A DNA stretch of 64,000 nt from Pyropia haitanensis (Eukaryota > Rhodophyta > Bangiophyceae > Bangiales > Bangiaceae), in assembly GCA_008729055.1 (NCBI GenBank), contig SDUX01000006.1:1931501-1995500 (forward strand), in the 5' to 3' direction. The notes beneath the pieces are model-generated. The model made no database searches and was not told where the DNA came from. It saw nothing but the letters and a program-made list of their open reading frames with translations. A program made the position numbers and the translations under genes. Of this stretch, positions 10,686-26,202 are shown piece after piece (position 1 is the stretch's first letter; each line of letters begins with the position of its first letter).

Positions 10686-12445
10686 GGGAAGGGGGGGGGG
10701 CTGTAACGGGAAAGGGTGGCAAGGGAGCACGGGGAAGGGATGGGGGGCGTGGTGGAGGCGAAAGGTAAGGGGTGGAGGTAGACAGGGTGGGGAGACGTAA
10801 GTGGGGAGGTGGCTGGGGATGCAGGTCGGGCGGTGGATGAGCGGTGGACGCGAGCGGCCGGGGACGACGGACGCGATTCGGGTCAGAGGTCCGCGCGCAG
10901 TCAGAGAGTTCCCAGCTCGTGCGGGTGTGTGTCCTGTGGGTCGAGCCGCGACACGACCGCCGACCACAAATGCGCGCGGCCACGGGCGACATGGACGACA
11001 GCGGCCGGCGGCGGCGGCGGCGGCGGCGGCCGTGCGCCGCCGCCGCGACGCGGGGTGTGGCCGCCGCCGCCCCGCCGCGCCGGCCGTTGCGTGCGGGGTG
11101 CCACGGCGGCCGGCGTGCGCGCAGCCGCACGCGTCGCGGCGGCGGCCGACGGGCGGCGCCGCGGCCGGCGCGGGCGGCCGGGCGGCCGCGGGGAGCCATC
11201 GGCGGCGGCGGCGGCGGCGGCGGCCGGCGGGGGGGGCGCCCACGGCCGAGATGCAAACGTGGGGCGCGCCGCGCCGGCAGCCGCGGGCAGGCGGGAGGAG
11301 GAGGGGGGGGGGAGGTCGTGGGGGGGGGGGGGGAGGTGGAGGGGGGGGGGGGAGGGGGGGATGGTCGGCCGTCGCCTGCCGCAGACCGTGCCGCCAGTGG
11401 TGAGAGAAGATGGGTGGGCAGGGATGGAATGCGCGTGCCGCGCGCAGTGGTGCTCGTGGCGTCCCCCCCCCCACAATGCCGTGCGCACGCCGCTCCCAGA
11501 TTATGGGGAATGGACGCAATGGCATCCCCGCTCGCCCCCCTCCGCCGCCGGTTGGCCTATGGGCGGCCGTGCCGCCGCCGTCCATCCGCCGCTAGCGGCC
11601 GAGCGGGTGGGCGGCGGCGGCGGGTGGCCAACCGCCGTCGACGGGCGGCGGCGGGTGGCCAACCGCTGGAGGCTGTTGAACGTCCGGTCGCCCGCGCGGC
11701 GGCGGCCGCCCTCCAAATGGGCTCTGTGGACTGGCGGTTGGGTATCTCTAGCCCACAGGACTTGCGCCGCGTTCCTCCAGGTGGGAGCTCATTAGCTGGT
11801 TGGGTATTTGTGGATCTACCGACGTTCGGTGGAAGGGGAGGAGCGGTCGCTTCGCCGCTGTAGACAGGACAGTGGGAGCGAGACGACGCGGGGTGGTGAG
11901 GGACACCACGACCCCCGTCGTTCCCCGTGGCCCGGCCGGCGGCGTGAGTGCTCTTAGCGGGAGACGGCGCGCCCGTAAACCGCACACGGAGGCGGCGGCG
12001 TCCATGCGCCGTGCCCGACTATACGCCGGTGCGGTCTCCACGGGCGCGCCGGCGGTGACGCGCTGGCGGCGGTGGCTGGGATTGCCCGCGATGGGGGCGG
12101 GACGGACGCGGCCATTCCCCGAGCGAAGAACGCGCCGCTGGGAGGACTGTTTCGGGAGCGGCGGCGTCGCGATGCCGCCCGCTGCGACGGCTGCTGTGCT
12201 GCCGCCGGGGCAGTGGCGGCGGACGCCGACGGCGTCCAGGAACAGCAGCCGAGCGTGCCGCCGCGTCGGTCCCTCTTCTCTCTCCACGCTCGTGGCAGAG
12301 AAGGTGGGCCATGTCCGCAGCCGAGGTACACGCGGCAGAGCGCCAGGAGGCAGCGACAAAGAAAGATCAGCTGGGGACACAAGCCCCCCCCCCCCACTTT
12401 GTTCCAATACCCCCCCCCCCACGCCACCATTTTCCCGACGGCGCC
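10686..12445. other. Intergenic region upstream of FAD4 and downstream of the b561 gene
   Basis: Both flanking genes are on the minus strand, so this holds the FAD4 promoter and the other gene's 3' flank. It contains G-rich tracts at 11290-11360 and a short repeat at 11614-11665. Open frames on both strands are Arg/Pro/Gly-rich with no family features. No gene is supported. Confidence 0.5.
11614..11665. repeat. 21-bp direct repeat, two copies
   Basis: The unit ends in GGGTGGCCAACCG and is preceded by GCGGCGGC. Copies lie at 11614-11634 and 11645-11665 with a 31-bp period. It includes a TGGCCA palindrome and lies about 930 bases upstream of the FAD4 start. Confidence 0.8.
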
Positions 12446-15400
12446 TCAGTCTTGCCGCCGCTGCGACTTCCACTTCCACACCTCGAGCACCGCAATGACG
12501 AGGACCAGGGCACCCACGTAGGCCCCCACCACCGCCTTCCACCCCGTCCCCGCGTCGACGCGCGCGGTGGCCATCCCCAAAAACACGTTGGCGATGGCCA
12601 ACACCACCGCCGCCCGCCCCGCCCAGCTGTGCGCCGCGTACCACAGGGACCGGCTCGTGCCAGCATCCTTGGCCGGCCGCGCGACCCCCGCGGCCACCTG
12701 CAGCACCGCCAGCGGCACGACGATGCAGCCGAGCACCAGGTGGCGCGTCTCGGTGCGGTTGCCCCGCACGAGGCCCATGATCCAGCCGACCAGGATGGCC
12801 ACCACCGACACCGTGTTGACCGCCCGGTGGTACTGGAACCACCCGGTGGACGCCTCGGCGGCGCCCTTAAAGTAGCGCGCAAAGATGATGGCCGACGGGA
12901 TGAGGATGAGCCACGGCACCGCAAGGAGCACCGCGTGTGTAATGAAAAACGCGCCGACCGACCGGCGCTGCACCGTCACGCCCCCGCCATTGGTGGCCGA
13001 CAGGTCCACCCCCCCAGACCGGCGGAGCGAATGCCTCTGCAACGACGTTGCCGACGACGGCGCCGGGCCAATGGCCCAGATAAAGTCGACCATCCCCGCC
13101 GACAGGGCGGGTGCGCCCGACGCTGGCGCGTAGGGGCGGGTAAAGACCGCCGACAAGGATCCGTCGGCCGCCACCTCAGCGGCAGCGTCGGTGAGGCCGA
13201 GTCGGTCCGCGTTTGGCACCACCCCAGACGTTGCCCGGCCAGTCAGGCGGTAGCCCGACACGGTCGGCGTGCCGCCCGCGGCGTGGACGACGACCGCGTC
13301 ACCGGGGACCATCTGGGCGGCCGTTTCGGGCCACCCAACCGACGCGTACCCGGCGGGCCCCAGCGACCGGAACGCCATGTCGGCGGTCTCCGTTTCGGCG
13401 TTGAGCGTCCAGAAAAGCTCGATGGCGTCGCTCAGCGTCACGCACCCGTCAAACGAGCGCGTCTGGTCGCCAAAGCGCAGCTGGCACGCGGGCGCGTCCG
13501 GGTCGTTTTGTTCGTTGCCGCCGCCTTCGGCGGCAGTGTTGAACAGCGGCGCGTCCGCGACGAGCGCGTTGTACACGGCCTCGTCCGCGGCGCCTTCGTC
13601 AAAGACGGCGATGCGGAAGCCGAGGTTCCGGTGCTCCGTACACTGGTAGTAGACCGTGTCGGGCGTGTCCGCGCCGACCGTCCACGTCAAGCGGCCCGGC
13701 GTGACGTCGGCGGGCGCTTGCTCCCCACAGTCGAGTGACAGGGTGGAGGCGTACGTGGCAAAGTCCGTCTCGGGGTCGGAACTGTTGCTCGGCCGGAACT
13801 CGCAAATGGGCGACAAGACCGACGGCGACGCCGTGCCGTTGGCCGCCCGCTCCACCCCCGCAAACGTCCGTTCGTTGGCCTGCACCTCGGGAGGGTTGAG
13901 GAAGAAACCGCCGCTGTCCGACTCGGTGATATACACGGGGTGGTACTTGGCCGCAATCGACGGGTCGTCGCCAGTGCGGGTCAAAAACGTGTACGTCTTG
14001 CCACGCTCGACGACCAGGACCGGCACCAGCAGTTCGTTGATGTAGTAGGCAATGCCCCACGGCACGTGGCCCGCGTGGATGGCGCCATACCCGTGGGGCC
14101 CCCCCGACGGCCCAATGACCACGTCAAACTCGGTGAGGCCGACAAGGGGCGGCCGCGCCCACGCGGTCACGGGCGCCGCCTCGCCACCGCCCGGCGTCGG
14201 CACCAGCGCCGCCCCACACTCGTCGACGGGCGCGCGGCCCAGCTCCAGCGCCACGTCCCGCCCGCCCGACGGGTAGTCCGACGCTTCGCCGTGGAAGCGG
14301 GGGAGGCGGGTGGCCTCGTCGAGGGGGCCCAGCGCCCACGAAATAAACGTCTGCACGCCGGGCGTCACGTCGAGGAGCTTGTCCAGCGCCGGCGAGGCCA
14401 GGTCGGTCGGCCGCACCGGCCGCGTAAACGCAACCACCACCACGTCGCCGTCGCGGGTGCTCGACACCGCCGACACGTCGTCTGTGCCGTTGGCCTGCAG
14501 CGCGTCCGTGTCGGGGCACACCCCCGCACCCCTGTCGTCACACGCGCTGCGGCTGCTCATGTGAAAGTCGTGGACGGTCGGCCCGCCGGCGTCGTCGACG
14601 CTCGCAATCGTCACGTCCGAGCCGGTCATGACCGTCCCGTTGGTCGAGCCGCTCACCCCAAAGCCCGCCCACTCGTCGGGCGACATGCGCGCGTGGAGGG
14701 AGAACTGAACCTCGTCGCCGTCCACCTTCCACCGCACCTGCAGGCGCCGGTTGAGCCCCACGCAGTTGCCCAGGGCGTTGGCGGGAGCCGACCCGCCGCC
14801 GCCACCGCCGCCACCGCCGCCGCCGCCCTCATTGGCAAAGCATGTGTACCCGTCGGACGGCGCGGGCGCCAGCGCCGGATCAATCTCCGCGTGGCGGTCG
14901 CCAAACACGACGCTCCCAAAGTCGACCGTAAACTGCTCGCACCAGACGCTCAGGTAGTCAATGGTCGTCACGTCCATGTCGGCGGGCAGCTCCAGCCGCA
15001 CCGTCACGGTGCCGTCGGCCGCTGGCAGCGCCGCAGCGCCACACCCAGGCACCTCCTTGACAATCACGCCATTGCCGCTCGCGCGGGTGCCCGTGCCGGC
15101 CCACCAAAACGCGGCGGGGCCTTCGCCGTCATAGCGGAAGTTGCGCACCTCGAGCACCCGCGCGTTGATGGCCACCACCTCCCCTTCCACGTCGTGCGCG
15201 AGGGTTCTGAGCGTGCCCAGCGGCACGGGCGGGCCGGTCGCCGCGGGCGCCGGCGCGGGCGCCGGCGCGGGCGCGCCCCCGCCGCCGCCGCCGCCACCCT
15301 CCCCCGCCGTCGCGCACTGGAAGCCGTCCGCCGGCGCCGGCTCAATAGCGCCATCAATCTCTGCGTGGCGGTCGCCAAACAGGACGCTCCCAAAGTCCAC

Positions 15401-15802
15401 CACAAACGTCTCGCACCAGACGCTCAGATAGTCAATCGTCGAGACGCCCTTGCCCTCTGGCAGCTCCAGCCGCACCGTCACGGTGCCGTCTGCCGCCGGC
15501 AGCGCGGCCTGCCCACAGCCGGGTACCTCTGGGACAACAAAGCCCGCGCTGTCGGGGCGGGCGCCCGAGCCCGCCCACCAAAACGCGGCGGGGCCTTCGC
15601 CGTCGTAGCGGAAGTTGCGCACCTCAATGACCCGCTCGTTGAGGACAAAGACCTCCCCCTCCACGTCGTGCGCGAGCATCGACAGGCTGCCGAGGGCCAC
15701 CTCCGCCGCCGCGACGGGGCGGGCGGCCAGGCCGGCCGCCGCCGCGGCCGCGACCGCGACCGCGGCGGCCGCCGCCCGCCAGCAGGGAGTTCGCCACCGC
15801 AT
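12446..15802 (-). CDS. Secreted/membrane DM13-DOMON-cupredoxin-DOMON-cytochrome b561 protein
   Basis: This is one uninterrupted 1118-residue frame from ATG 15802. A signal peptide (~1-33) is followed by two DM13 domains (about 34-145 and 193-304). Each has the NFRYDGEGPAAFWWAG motif and an IDYLSVWC...FGSV end, and they are separated by a Gly/Ala/Pro linker. DOMON domain 1 covers about 346-490 (starts NCVGLNRRLQVRWKV). A cupredoxin-like domain covers about 557-735, with a YHPVYIT histidine and YYQCTEHRNLGFRI. DOMON domain 2 covers about 774-910. A cytochrome b561 core covers about 950-1080; its four heme histidines appear in ITHAVLL, QYHRAVN, RHLVLG and AHSWAG, one per helix. DOMON-b561 proteins move electrons across the plasma membrane. 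DM13, DOMON and this cupredoxin occur together in animal Skeletor. The substrate is unknown. The first 950 residues should be extracellular. Confidence 0.9.
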   Translation of the reverse strand: MRWRTPCWRAAAAAVAVAAAAAAGLAARPVAAAEVALGSLSMLAHDVEGEVFVLNERVIEVRNFRYDGEGPAAFWWAGSGARPDSAGFVVPEVPGCGQAALPAADGTVTVRLELPEGKGVSTIDYLSVWCETFVVDFGSVLFGDRHAEIDGAIEPAPADGFQCATAGEGGGGGGGGAPAPAPAPAPAATGPPVPLGTLRTLAHDVEGEVVAINARVLEVRNFRYDGEGPAAFWWAGTGTRASGNGVIVKEVPGCGAAALPAADGTVTVRLELPADMDVTTIDYLSVWCEQFTVDFGSVVFGDRHAEIDPALAPAPSDGYTCFANEGGGGGGGGGGGGSAPANALGNCVGLNRRLQVRWKVDGDEVQFSLHARMSPDEWAGFGVSGSTNGTVMTGSDVTIASVDDAGGPTVHDFHMSSRSACDDRGAGVCPDTDALQANGTDDVSAVSSTRDGDVVVVAFTRPVRPTDLASPALDKLLDVTPGVQTFISWALGPLDEATRLPRFHGEASDYPSGGRDVALELGRAPVDECGAALVPTPGGGEAAPVTAWARPPLVGLTEFDVVIGPSGGPHGYGAIHAGHVPWGIAYYINELLVPVLVVERGKTYTFLTRTGDDPSIAAKYHPVYITESDSGGFFLNPPEVQANERTFAGVERAANGTASPSVLSPICEFRPSNSSDPETDFATYASTLSLDCGEQAPADVTPGRLTWTVGADTPDTVYYQCTEHRNLGFRIAVFDEGAADEAVYNALVADAPLFNTAAEGGGNEQNDPDAPACQLRFGDQTRSFDGCVTLSDAIELFWTLNAETETADMAFRSLGPAGYASVGWPETAAQMVPGDAVVVHAAGGTPTVSGYRLTGRATSGVVPNADRLGLTDAAAEVAADGSLSAVFTRPYAPASGAPALSAGMVDFIWAIGPAPSSATSLQRHSLRRSGGVDLSATNGGGVTVQRRSVGAFFITHAVLLAVPWLILIPSAIIFARYFKGAAEASTGWFQYHRAVNTVSVVAILVGWIMGLVRGNRTETRHLVLGCIVVPLAVLQVAAGVARPAKDAGTSRSLWYAAHSWAGRAAVVLAIANVFLGMATARVDAGTGWKAVVGAYVGALVLVIAVLEVWKWKSQRRQD

Positions 15803-16040
15803 GATGGCAGGACGGGGGGGGAAGGGCGAGGGGGGAAGGTGGGGCGTCGCTCACACCACGGTGGCCGGCACAGGGCAGGCGTGGTGAGGACAGGGGATGA
15901 GGGGGGGAAGAGAGAGGGGGGGAAAGGTGAGGGGGGGGGGGATGGGAAGAGCACAACGGCTGCCACTGGCGCGCTCGCAGCCCGTAGCGGAACCGCCGCC
16001 GCCGCCCGCGGCCGTAGGGCACGCCGCTCTTGAGCGCCGC

Positions 16041-16071
<31 letters not shown>

Positions 16072-16928
16072 CGCCACCGGACCGCGGCAGCAGCACCGCG
16101 GCGGCCGGCCGACCGGGGGGGGCGCTAAGCACCGCGGCCGCCGCCGCCGTTGGCGCGGCCGCCGGGGCGTTCCTCGGCGCTCTCGGGAGCGGTGCGGGGT
16201 CACGGACCCGCATGGGTTGAATCCTCCCCCCCCCCTCAGTGACTGCGGGGGGGGCACCCCCACCCCCCCTCCAGGCGTCGTTGAGCCGTGACAAGGAGAA
16301 AACACGAGAGGCGGAGGGGGGGGAGTACTGTACCTATTTCGACGGTGCTCTCTGCATGCACGTGGCGTAGATGCGCTGCGCCGGGGGGGGTCGGGTGCGC
16401 GACCGCCCCGCCCCCCCCCCCCCCCCAACCCCCTCAGATATTCCATGCACGGTGCCGCCAATGCACGGGATGAGGCACGGGGCACGACGGGGCTGCGAAA
16501 CGGGTGATGGCAAGCCCCTGCCCGCCGCCGAGCTGGCCAGACGGCCGTGCCCGTGCGGGCGCGTGGCCGGGTGTTGACGCGAGGCCCCCCCCCCGCCGCC
16601 ATCCGCACCCATCCGCGCACTGACGCACGAGGCAGCAACGAAACGTGGCAATTCTGTACGTTTCAATCCCGCCATGATCGATGGCGCCTGCCATCAGGTG
16701 TGGAAGTCAATGATTGGTGTGTCCCCCCCACACACGCAGCAGCAGCCCACGACGCGGAGAGCGTGGGGGCCAGCGAGGGCGAGAGCGCGGGTTGGGTGTC
16801 GACGCGTCGTGCGCGCTCGGCTGGCGGCGTCGGCCGCCAGCGCAGAAACGTGGGGGGCGCCGCCCCCGCGGCCGCGGCAGGTGTTTGTGCCGGAGAAGGT
16901 GGGCGGGTCACTGGCAGGGGGGTCCAGC

Positions 16929-17280
16929 TGGCCGCCGCCACGACTCTGCACGGGGGGTACTGTGCCCCCGCGCGCGTCCCCCCCCTCCGCGGGGTATGCG
17001 ACGCCGCCACGGTTTGCGCGCCCTTTGCTCGTGGGTGGCGGTAGGTGATGGCCGGTAGGGACAGTGACCTGGTAGTCGCTGGTGAGGAGTGCGGGCCCAC
17101 ACGTCAGAAAGGGGTGCCATTGCAACGTCAGCACAGGAGGCAGTGCAGCCCAAGGGGGTGGAGGGGGCTTGGTGACTCTTCCCGCTTGCCGCCGCCACGA
17201 AGCTGGCCGCTGCCAGCCCCCGCGCAAGTTTCTTTCCGCGGACGCGCACAGCGCCGCCACGGTCTGCGCGCCCTTACCGG
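16929..17280. repeat. Diverged direct repeat, ~250-bp period
   Basis: GCCGCCACGGTTTGCGCGCC at 17003 is repeated with one mismatch at 17253. GCCGCCGCCACGACTCTG near 16930 resembles GCCGCCGCCACGAAGCTG near 17185. The blocks keep the same order with offsets of about 250-256 bases, so this looks like an old tandem duplication. Boundaries are approximate. Confidence 0.5.
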
Positions 17281-19495
17281 CGCCGTACGCGGGAGGGGCA
17301 GTTCGTGGCGGGTGCCGCCGCCAGCGGGTGCGCTGACGCCTCCACCCTCCACAGCTACCTACGCCTACCTGTGTCGCAGCGGAGGGGCATAGGGTCACAA
17401 GCGAGTCGACTGTTCCGCAGGGCCAGACGACCTTTGCGACGACTGACGGCTCGAAAGGGGGGGGGGGGTGTGGTGGGATGGCGCGGTACACAGGCTCGGC
17501 CCCACCAGTTTGGCGCCATGGCTCTGCCGTCGCCGCCGACGGTGGCGCCACTCCCGCCGAGCGGCGGAAGTGGGCGCTCGGTTGGGGGCGGATTGGCGCG
17601 CCGGCGGCCGCGCCCCACAGAAAAAGCGCCGCCGGTCGCACTGCCTGGACCGGGACGGGGGTGGCTGCGCGGGGACGGCAATTCGACGGAGCTTCCCCGC
17701 GGCAGCGGTCGTATTCTCGGAGAAACGCTCCACGGTCCGGCCAGGTGGTGCTTCACGGCGACTACAGCGAAACGCTAGTGCGAGGACCCGCTTCGCGACT
17801 CGGCCCAGAGGGGGAGTGGCTCAACAGGAAGGCATCTGTGTGGTCAGGCTTCCCCGCGACGTGCGCGTCGTCGGCGGTGACGTCGGTGGCGGAGGCTACT
17901 GCCGAGGTCGAGAAATCCTCGGATGCCGCCGCGGCAACGCCCGCAAGGTGGCGCAGCGCTGTGCAGCGACGCCAGCGTTGAGGGCACTCGGGCCCGAGGG
18001 CCAGCACGGGGATGTCCCCTCCGCGTGGCAGGGAGCTCGCCTGGCGGGGCCGGCGAGGACGGGCGACCTGGCCTGGTGCTGCATCCAGAGGAGAAAAGCC
18101 GCTTGACAGTGCGCTACCGAGGGGCGTTTCTACTCTACCCATACGCCCCCTCTATTCCCCCCCACTCTTGGGCAAACAGAGAGGTGACATGCAGATGGAG
18201 GGCCTGCCCGTAGGGACGCCTCCGCTCCCGGCGTGATGCATACCTTTCCCGGGTGGACTGTGGCTGCATCGCCAGGCCACAACGAAGCCCCACCGCGTTC
18301 GCCACTGCCAGTCCCGCGGCGAGCGTCGTAAGGCGACGCAGCTTGGGGGGCGAAACCCCGCCACAGTAGAGAGAGGCCTCGTTGCGGCCCGTGCGTGTGG
18401 TTGCGCGCGCGACCGCGGAATAGGCTGCGGGGGACGCCGGGAGAGGGACTGGACGGAGCGCGGGGAGGGGGTAGGCGGCGGGCGGGTCCGCCAGAGCCCC
18501 CGCTTCCAAGAGTCCCTCTCTCGGCACCGCGGCCGCAGCGGCTCGATGGTGGCAACCGCGCAGTCCAGACAGCAGACACCCCCTCACCTCGTCGAGAAAA
18601 CTGTCGAGATGGCGTCGCGGTCCTTCTTGTAGCCTGACTGTCGCGCCGCCACGTGGCGGTGCAGGACCAAACGGCGGGAGGGCAGACGACGGGTGAAGTA
18701 CTGTCCACCCCCTACGTGGACCAAGTTGCGACTGGAAATTACGCTTCGCGTGGCTCCGTGCTGGCGCGTCGTCTCCGCCACGTCCTCGGCCGACCGCCGT
18801 CCCGCCGCTGTTGATGACGCGAGCGGGTGGCTCTCCCCGGAGAGCAACCCCCCCTCTTGCTCTCCGCTACTACCCCCCGCCGCGTGTGCCTCCCGCTCGG
18901 TCCGGCTGGTCCCCCCTCCTCCCCCTCCCCCCTCCTCTTCTTCCTCCACCCGTCCTGGGACAGCCCGTTCCCCCCCCCCGCCCGCCGCCCGACCCCCGTT
19001 CTGGCACCCCCGCCGGCCGGCATCATGAAGGACGCCGCGCTGCCCTACCCGCCATCTCCCCTCCGCCCTCTGCTCGCGCCTGTGGCCATGGCCCGTAGAG
19101 GGGGGGGGCGGGACCGCGCGCAGGAGCCGGGGGACGACGGCGGTGGGCACCCGCACCGCCACGCGCTCTCCCCCCCTCCCCGCCGCACACCCGACCACCC
19201 TCCGCTCCGTCGTCCCCCCCACTTGCCGTTGCCACCGCCGCCGTCCATCGTCGCCGCCGCCTGCCCGGCGTGGCCGGGTCAGGGTGTCGCGGCGGCTGCC
19301 GCCGGCGGGGGGCCGTCGCCACCCCCCCCGACGGACGACGCTGGCTCCGCCTGGCGTCGGACTGGCGGGTGGGCGGCCGCCGACCGGGGGGGCAGCGGAG
19401 GGGGGGGAGCGCACGCGGCGGGCGGCGGTGTGTGGCCGTGGGCCCGACGCCGTGCCGGTGCAGCGGGAGGGGGGCGCCGCTACTGCGACGGGCGG

Positions 19496-19570
19496 GACGA
19501 CGGCGGGCAGGACGGCGGCGGGCAGGACGGCGACGGGCTGGACGGTGGCAGGCAGGACGGTGGCGGCGTG
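19496..19570. repeat. 15-bp minisatellite, five copies
   Basis: Five imperfect units of the type GACGGCGGCGGGCAG start at 19496, 19511, 19526, 19541 and 19556. The period is a multiple of three, so every frame stays open through it. I do not see that it is translated. Confidence 0.8.
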
Positions 19571-20094
19571 AGCGGCGGCCGAGACGCGGCCGACCCCCCC
19601 CCCTTCCCCCTCCCACTCCCCTCTACGGGCATCCTTTGGCTGTCGTTGGACACCGATCGTCTGGGCGTCCTGGCCCCATACCCCACCGCCCCCACCCCGA
19701 CCGTCGTTGCGCGGGCGCACACCGCTCGGGGTGTCCTCAGTGTACGCAGCGGGCCGCCGCGCGCCGCGAAAACGCCGCTGCCGAGCCGCCGCCTCGGGTG
19801 ACCCCGTTCGCGGGACACCCCCTACTGCCGGCGGCGGCTCGTCCGCCCATCCCCCCACCCCCCGTCCCAGCCCCTCTGGGTCAACCCTTGCGCTGCGGCC
19901 CGCGGCCGCCGTTGCCGTCGTGGCCACCCGGCTAGCGGCTACCTCCCCCCACCAGTCTCTGTTTTGCCTGTCCCCACCCCCCCTCACTCCCGCCCTTTTG
20001 CCTCCCGTGGGTGGCGGCGTTGCCGTCGCGTTGCTGCGGCGGCCGGTCGGCCAGCCGCGCACGCGCGGGGCGTGGCGGAAACGGACCCGCCGCG

Positions 20095-24101
<4,007 letters not shown>

Positions 24102-24479
24102 CCTACCGACGGTCTGGTGGGGGGGGGGGCGGAGTACGGGAGGGGGGAGTTCGCGGCAGGGGTGGGGTTGGCCGCGGCTGTGGGGCACGCGGGGGAGACG
24201 CCGCACGCACATGACTGCCGCGTGGGTCTCGCGTGTGGCCGGCCGCGGCGGCCCGGTAGGGGGCACGATGAACTAGGCAGCCGGACGACCCCCTGCCTGT
24301 ACATGCACACACCGCCGGCGCCCACCCCACGCGGGCGGCCACCCACCCCCGCGCGCGGCCACGACGCGCGGTTGCGTTGGCGGCGTGGCCCAACCCCCCC
24401 CTCCCCCCCCCGCCGCGTCCCACAGCCAGCGCCTCGCGGCGCACCGGCACGGACCCCCCCCCCCCCCCCCCCCCCCCCC
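24102..24479. other. Convergent 3' region
   Basis: This short gap lies between facing stop codons. It has a G run at 24119-24130 and a very long C run at 24453-24479, directly after the minus-strand gene. No gene is supported. Confidence 0.6.
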
Positions 24480-26163
24480 TCAAAAGTCAAAGCCCTCGGA
24501 CACGATCGCCCCCCCCCCACGCCCACCTCGGCCAGCGCCGCCCGCACGCCGTCCATCCACGCGGGCGGCCCGCACAGGCACACCCACTCGCCCCACGCCG
24601 CCGCCCGCCCGCCGCCGCGCACGCCCAGCCGCCGCAGCAGCGGCGCGTCCACCCGGCCGGCCACCTCTTCCACGGGCGGCGGCGGCGTGGGGGGGGCGGC
24701 GGGGTAGCCGCCGGCCGCGCCGACGGCGGCCGCCGCCGCCGCCGCCGCCGCCGGCGACGCCGCCACTGGCGACGCTGCCGCCGCCGCCGCCGCCCTCCCC
24801 CCAGAGTCGACGAGGACGACGCGGAAGCCGCCGCCCGACAGCACCGCGCGGCGGCGGAGCTCGGCCTCAAACGGCACCCCCCCGGCGCTCCCGCCCCGGC
24901 GCTCCTGGTGTACCAGCAGCACCCGCGGGCGGTCGGACGGCGCGAGACCCGCCAGGCCACGCACCATCGCCGCCGCCGGCGTGATGCCAATGCCCGCGGT
25001 GAGGAGCAGCAGCGAGGCTGGCGTGCCGCGCCCGCGGCCACCGCCGTCCGCCGCGGGGTCACCCCCAAAGTGGGGCGGCACCATCGTGCCGCCCACGCCG
25101 AGCAGGTGCACCCGCAGCGGCGACGGCACCCCCCCCGCGTCGGGCGGCGGCAGCGCGTGCAGCGCGGTGGAGGCGACCCCCGCCGGCACGCGCTTGACGC
25201 TCACCTCGAGCGTGTCGTCGCCCGCCCGCGGCGACTGCGCCGCCTCGGACAGCGTCCACGTGCGGGTGAGCGGGCGTGCCACGCCGGGCAGGCCGGCCAG
25301 CCGCAGCGACGCGTACTGGCCGGGGGAGAAGCGCACGCGGCGGGGGGCGGTGAAGCGGAACGTCGAGACGGTGGCGGTCTCGCGGACGGTCTTGACGTGC
25401 CGCAAGCGCAGGGCCGTGGGCGGGACCGCCCCGTCGTCATTGCCATCATCGTCGGCGGCGTCGCCGACCGTGTCGCCCGCCGCCCGGGGGGGGGGCGGCA
25501 CGTAGGGGGACACGCCGGTGAGCGCCCACCGGTAGGGCGTGACGCGCGCCGCCCGCCGCACGGCGGCGGTGGTAAACACCCAGCGCCCCCCTCCCCCCCC
25601 CCCCCGGCGGCGGCGGCGCCACCGCCGCCCGGCCACTCAGCTGCAGCACCCCCCCCCCCCCCCAGTCCAAAAACAACAGCCCCGCCCGCCCGTCCGCCGC
25701 CAAGTTGCCCGCCGTCTGGTACATGCCGTTGCCGCGGTAGTCGGCCCACGACAGCGTCGGCGGCGTGGCGGTCGTGTCGACGGTCACAAAGCCGGGGGGG
25801 CCCCCGCGGTGGGACGCGTCGCTCCCGCCCGACGCCGCGTAGGTGGTGCCGATGAAAAAGGTGTCGGCGGCGGTGATGAGCGCCACGTCGGCGGCGGTGA
25901 GGGTGGCGGCGGGGGGGGGGAGCCGCCGCCCGTCGGGGGGGAGGGGGTGGCGGTGGCGGCGCCGGCGGCGGCACTGCCGTCGTCGGGCGGCGGCGGCCGC
26001 CCCACGTCCGCCTTGACCAGGGGCGCCCCCTCCCCGGTGCCGCTGACCAGCTCGCGCGTGTGGATGTACTTTGGGCAGTTGGGAAACGCCTCGGCGACGC
26101 GCACGGCCAGCAGCGCCGGCCAGCCACCACCACCACCACCACCACCACCACCACCACCACCAC

Positions 26164-26202
<39 letters not shown>

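Larger units (their letters stand above)
15803..20094. other. 4.3 kb region without a recognisable gene
   Basis: This lies between the divergent b561 and Gly-rich genes. CCAAT/ATTGG motifs occur near 16456, 16711 and 17590. A diverged direct repeat spans about 16929-17280 and a 15-bp minisatellite 19496-19570. Facing frames at 17478-17981 (+) and 17762-18142 (-) have fairly mixed residue content, for example VTADDAHVAGKPDHTDAFLL on the minus strand. Both strands cannot be coding, no family is recognisable and neither has good splice context, so I annotate no CDS. Open frames at 18600-20060 are Pro/Arg/Gly-rich and unconvincing. Confidence 0.45.

Noticed and set aside
18584..20062. Open frames on both strands at 18.6-20.1 kb
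   Set aside because: Pro/Arg/Gly-rich translations with no conserved motif. The 15-bp minisatellite keeps all frames open.
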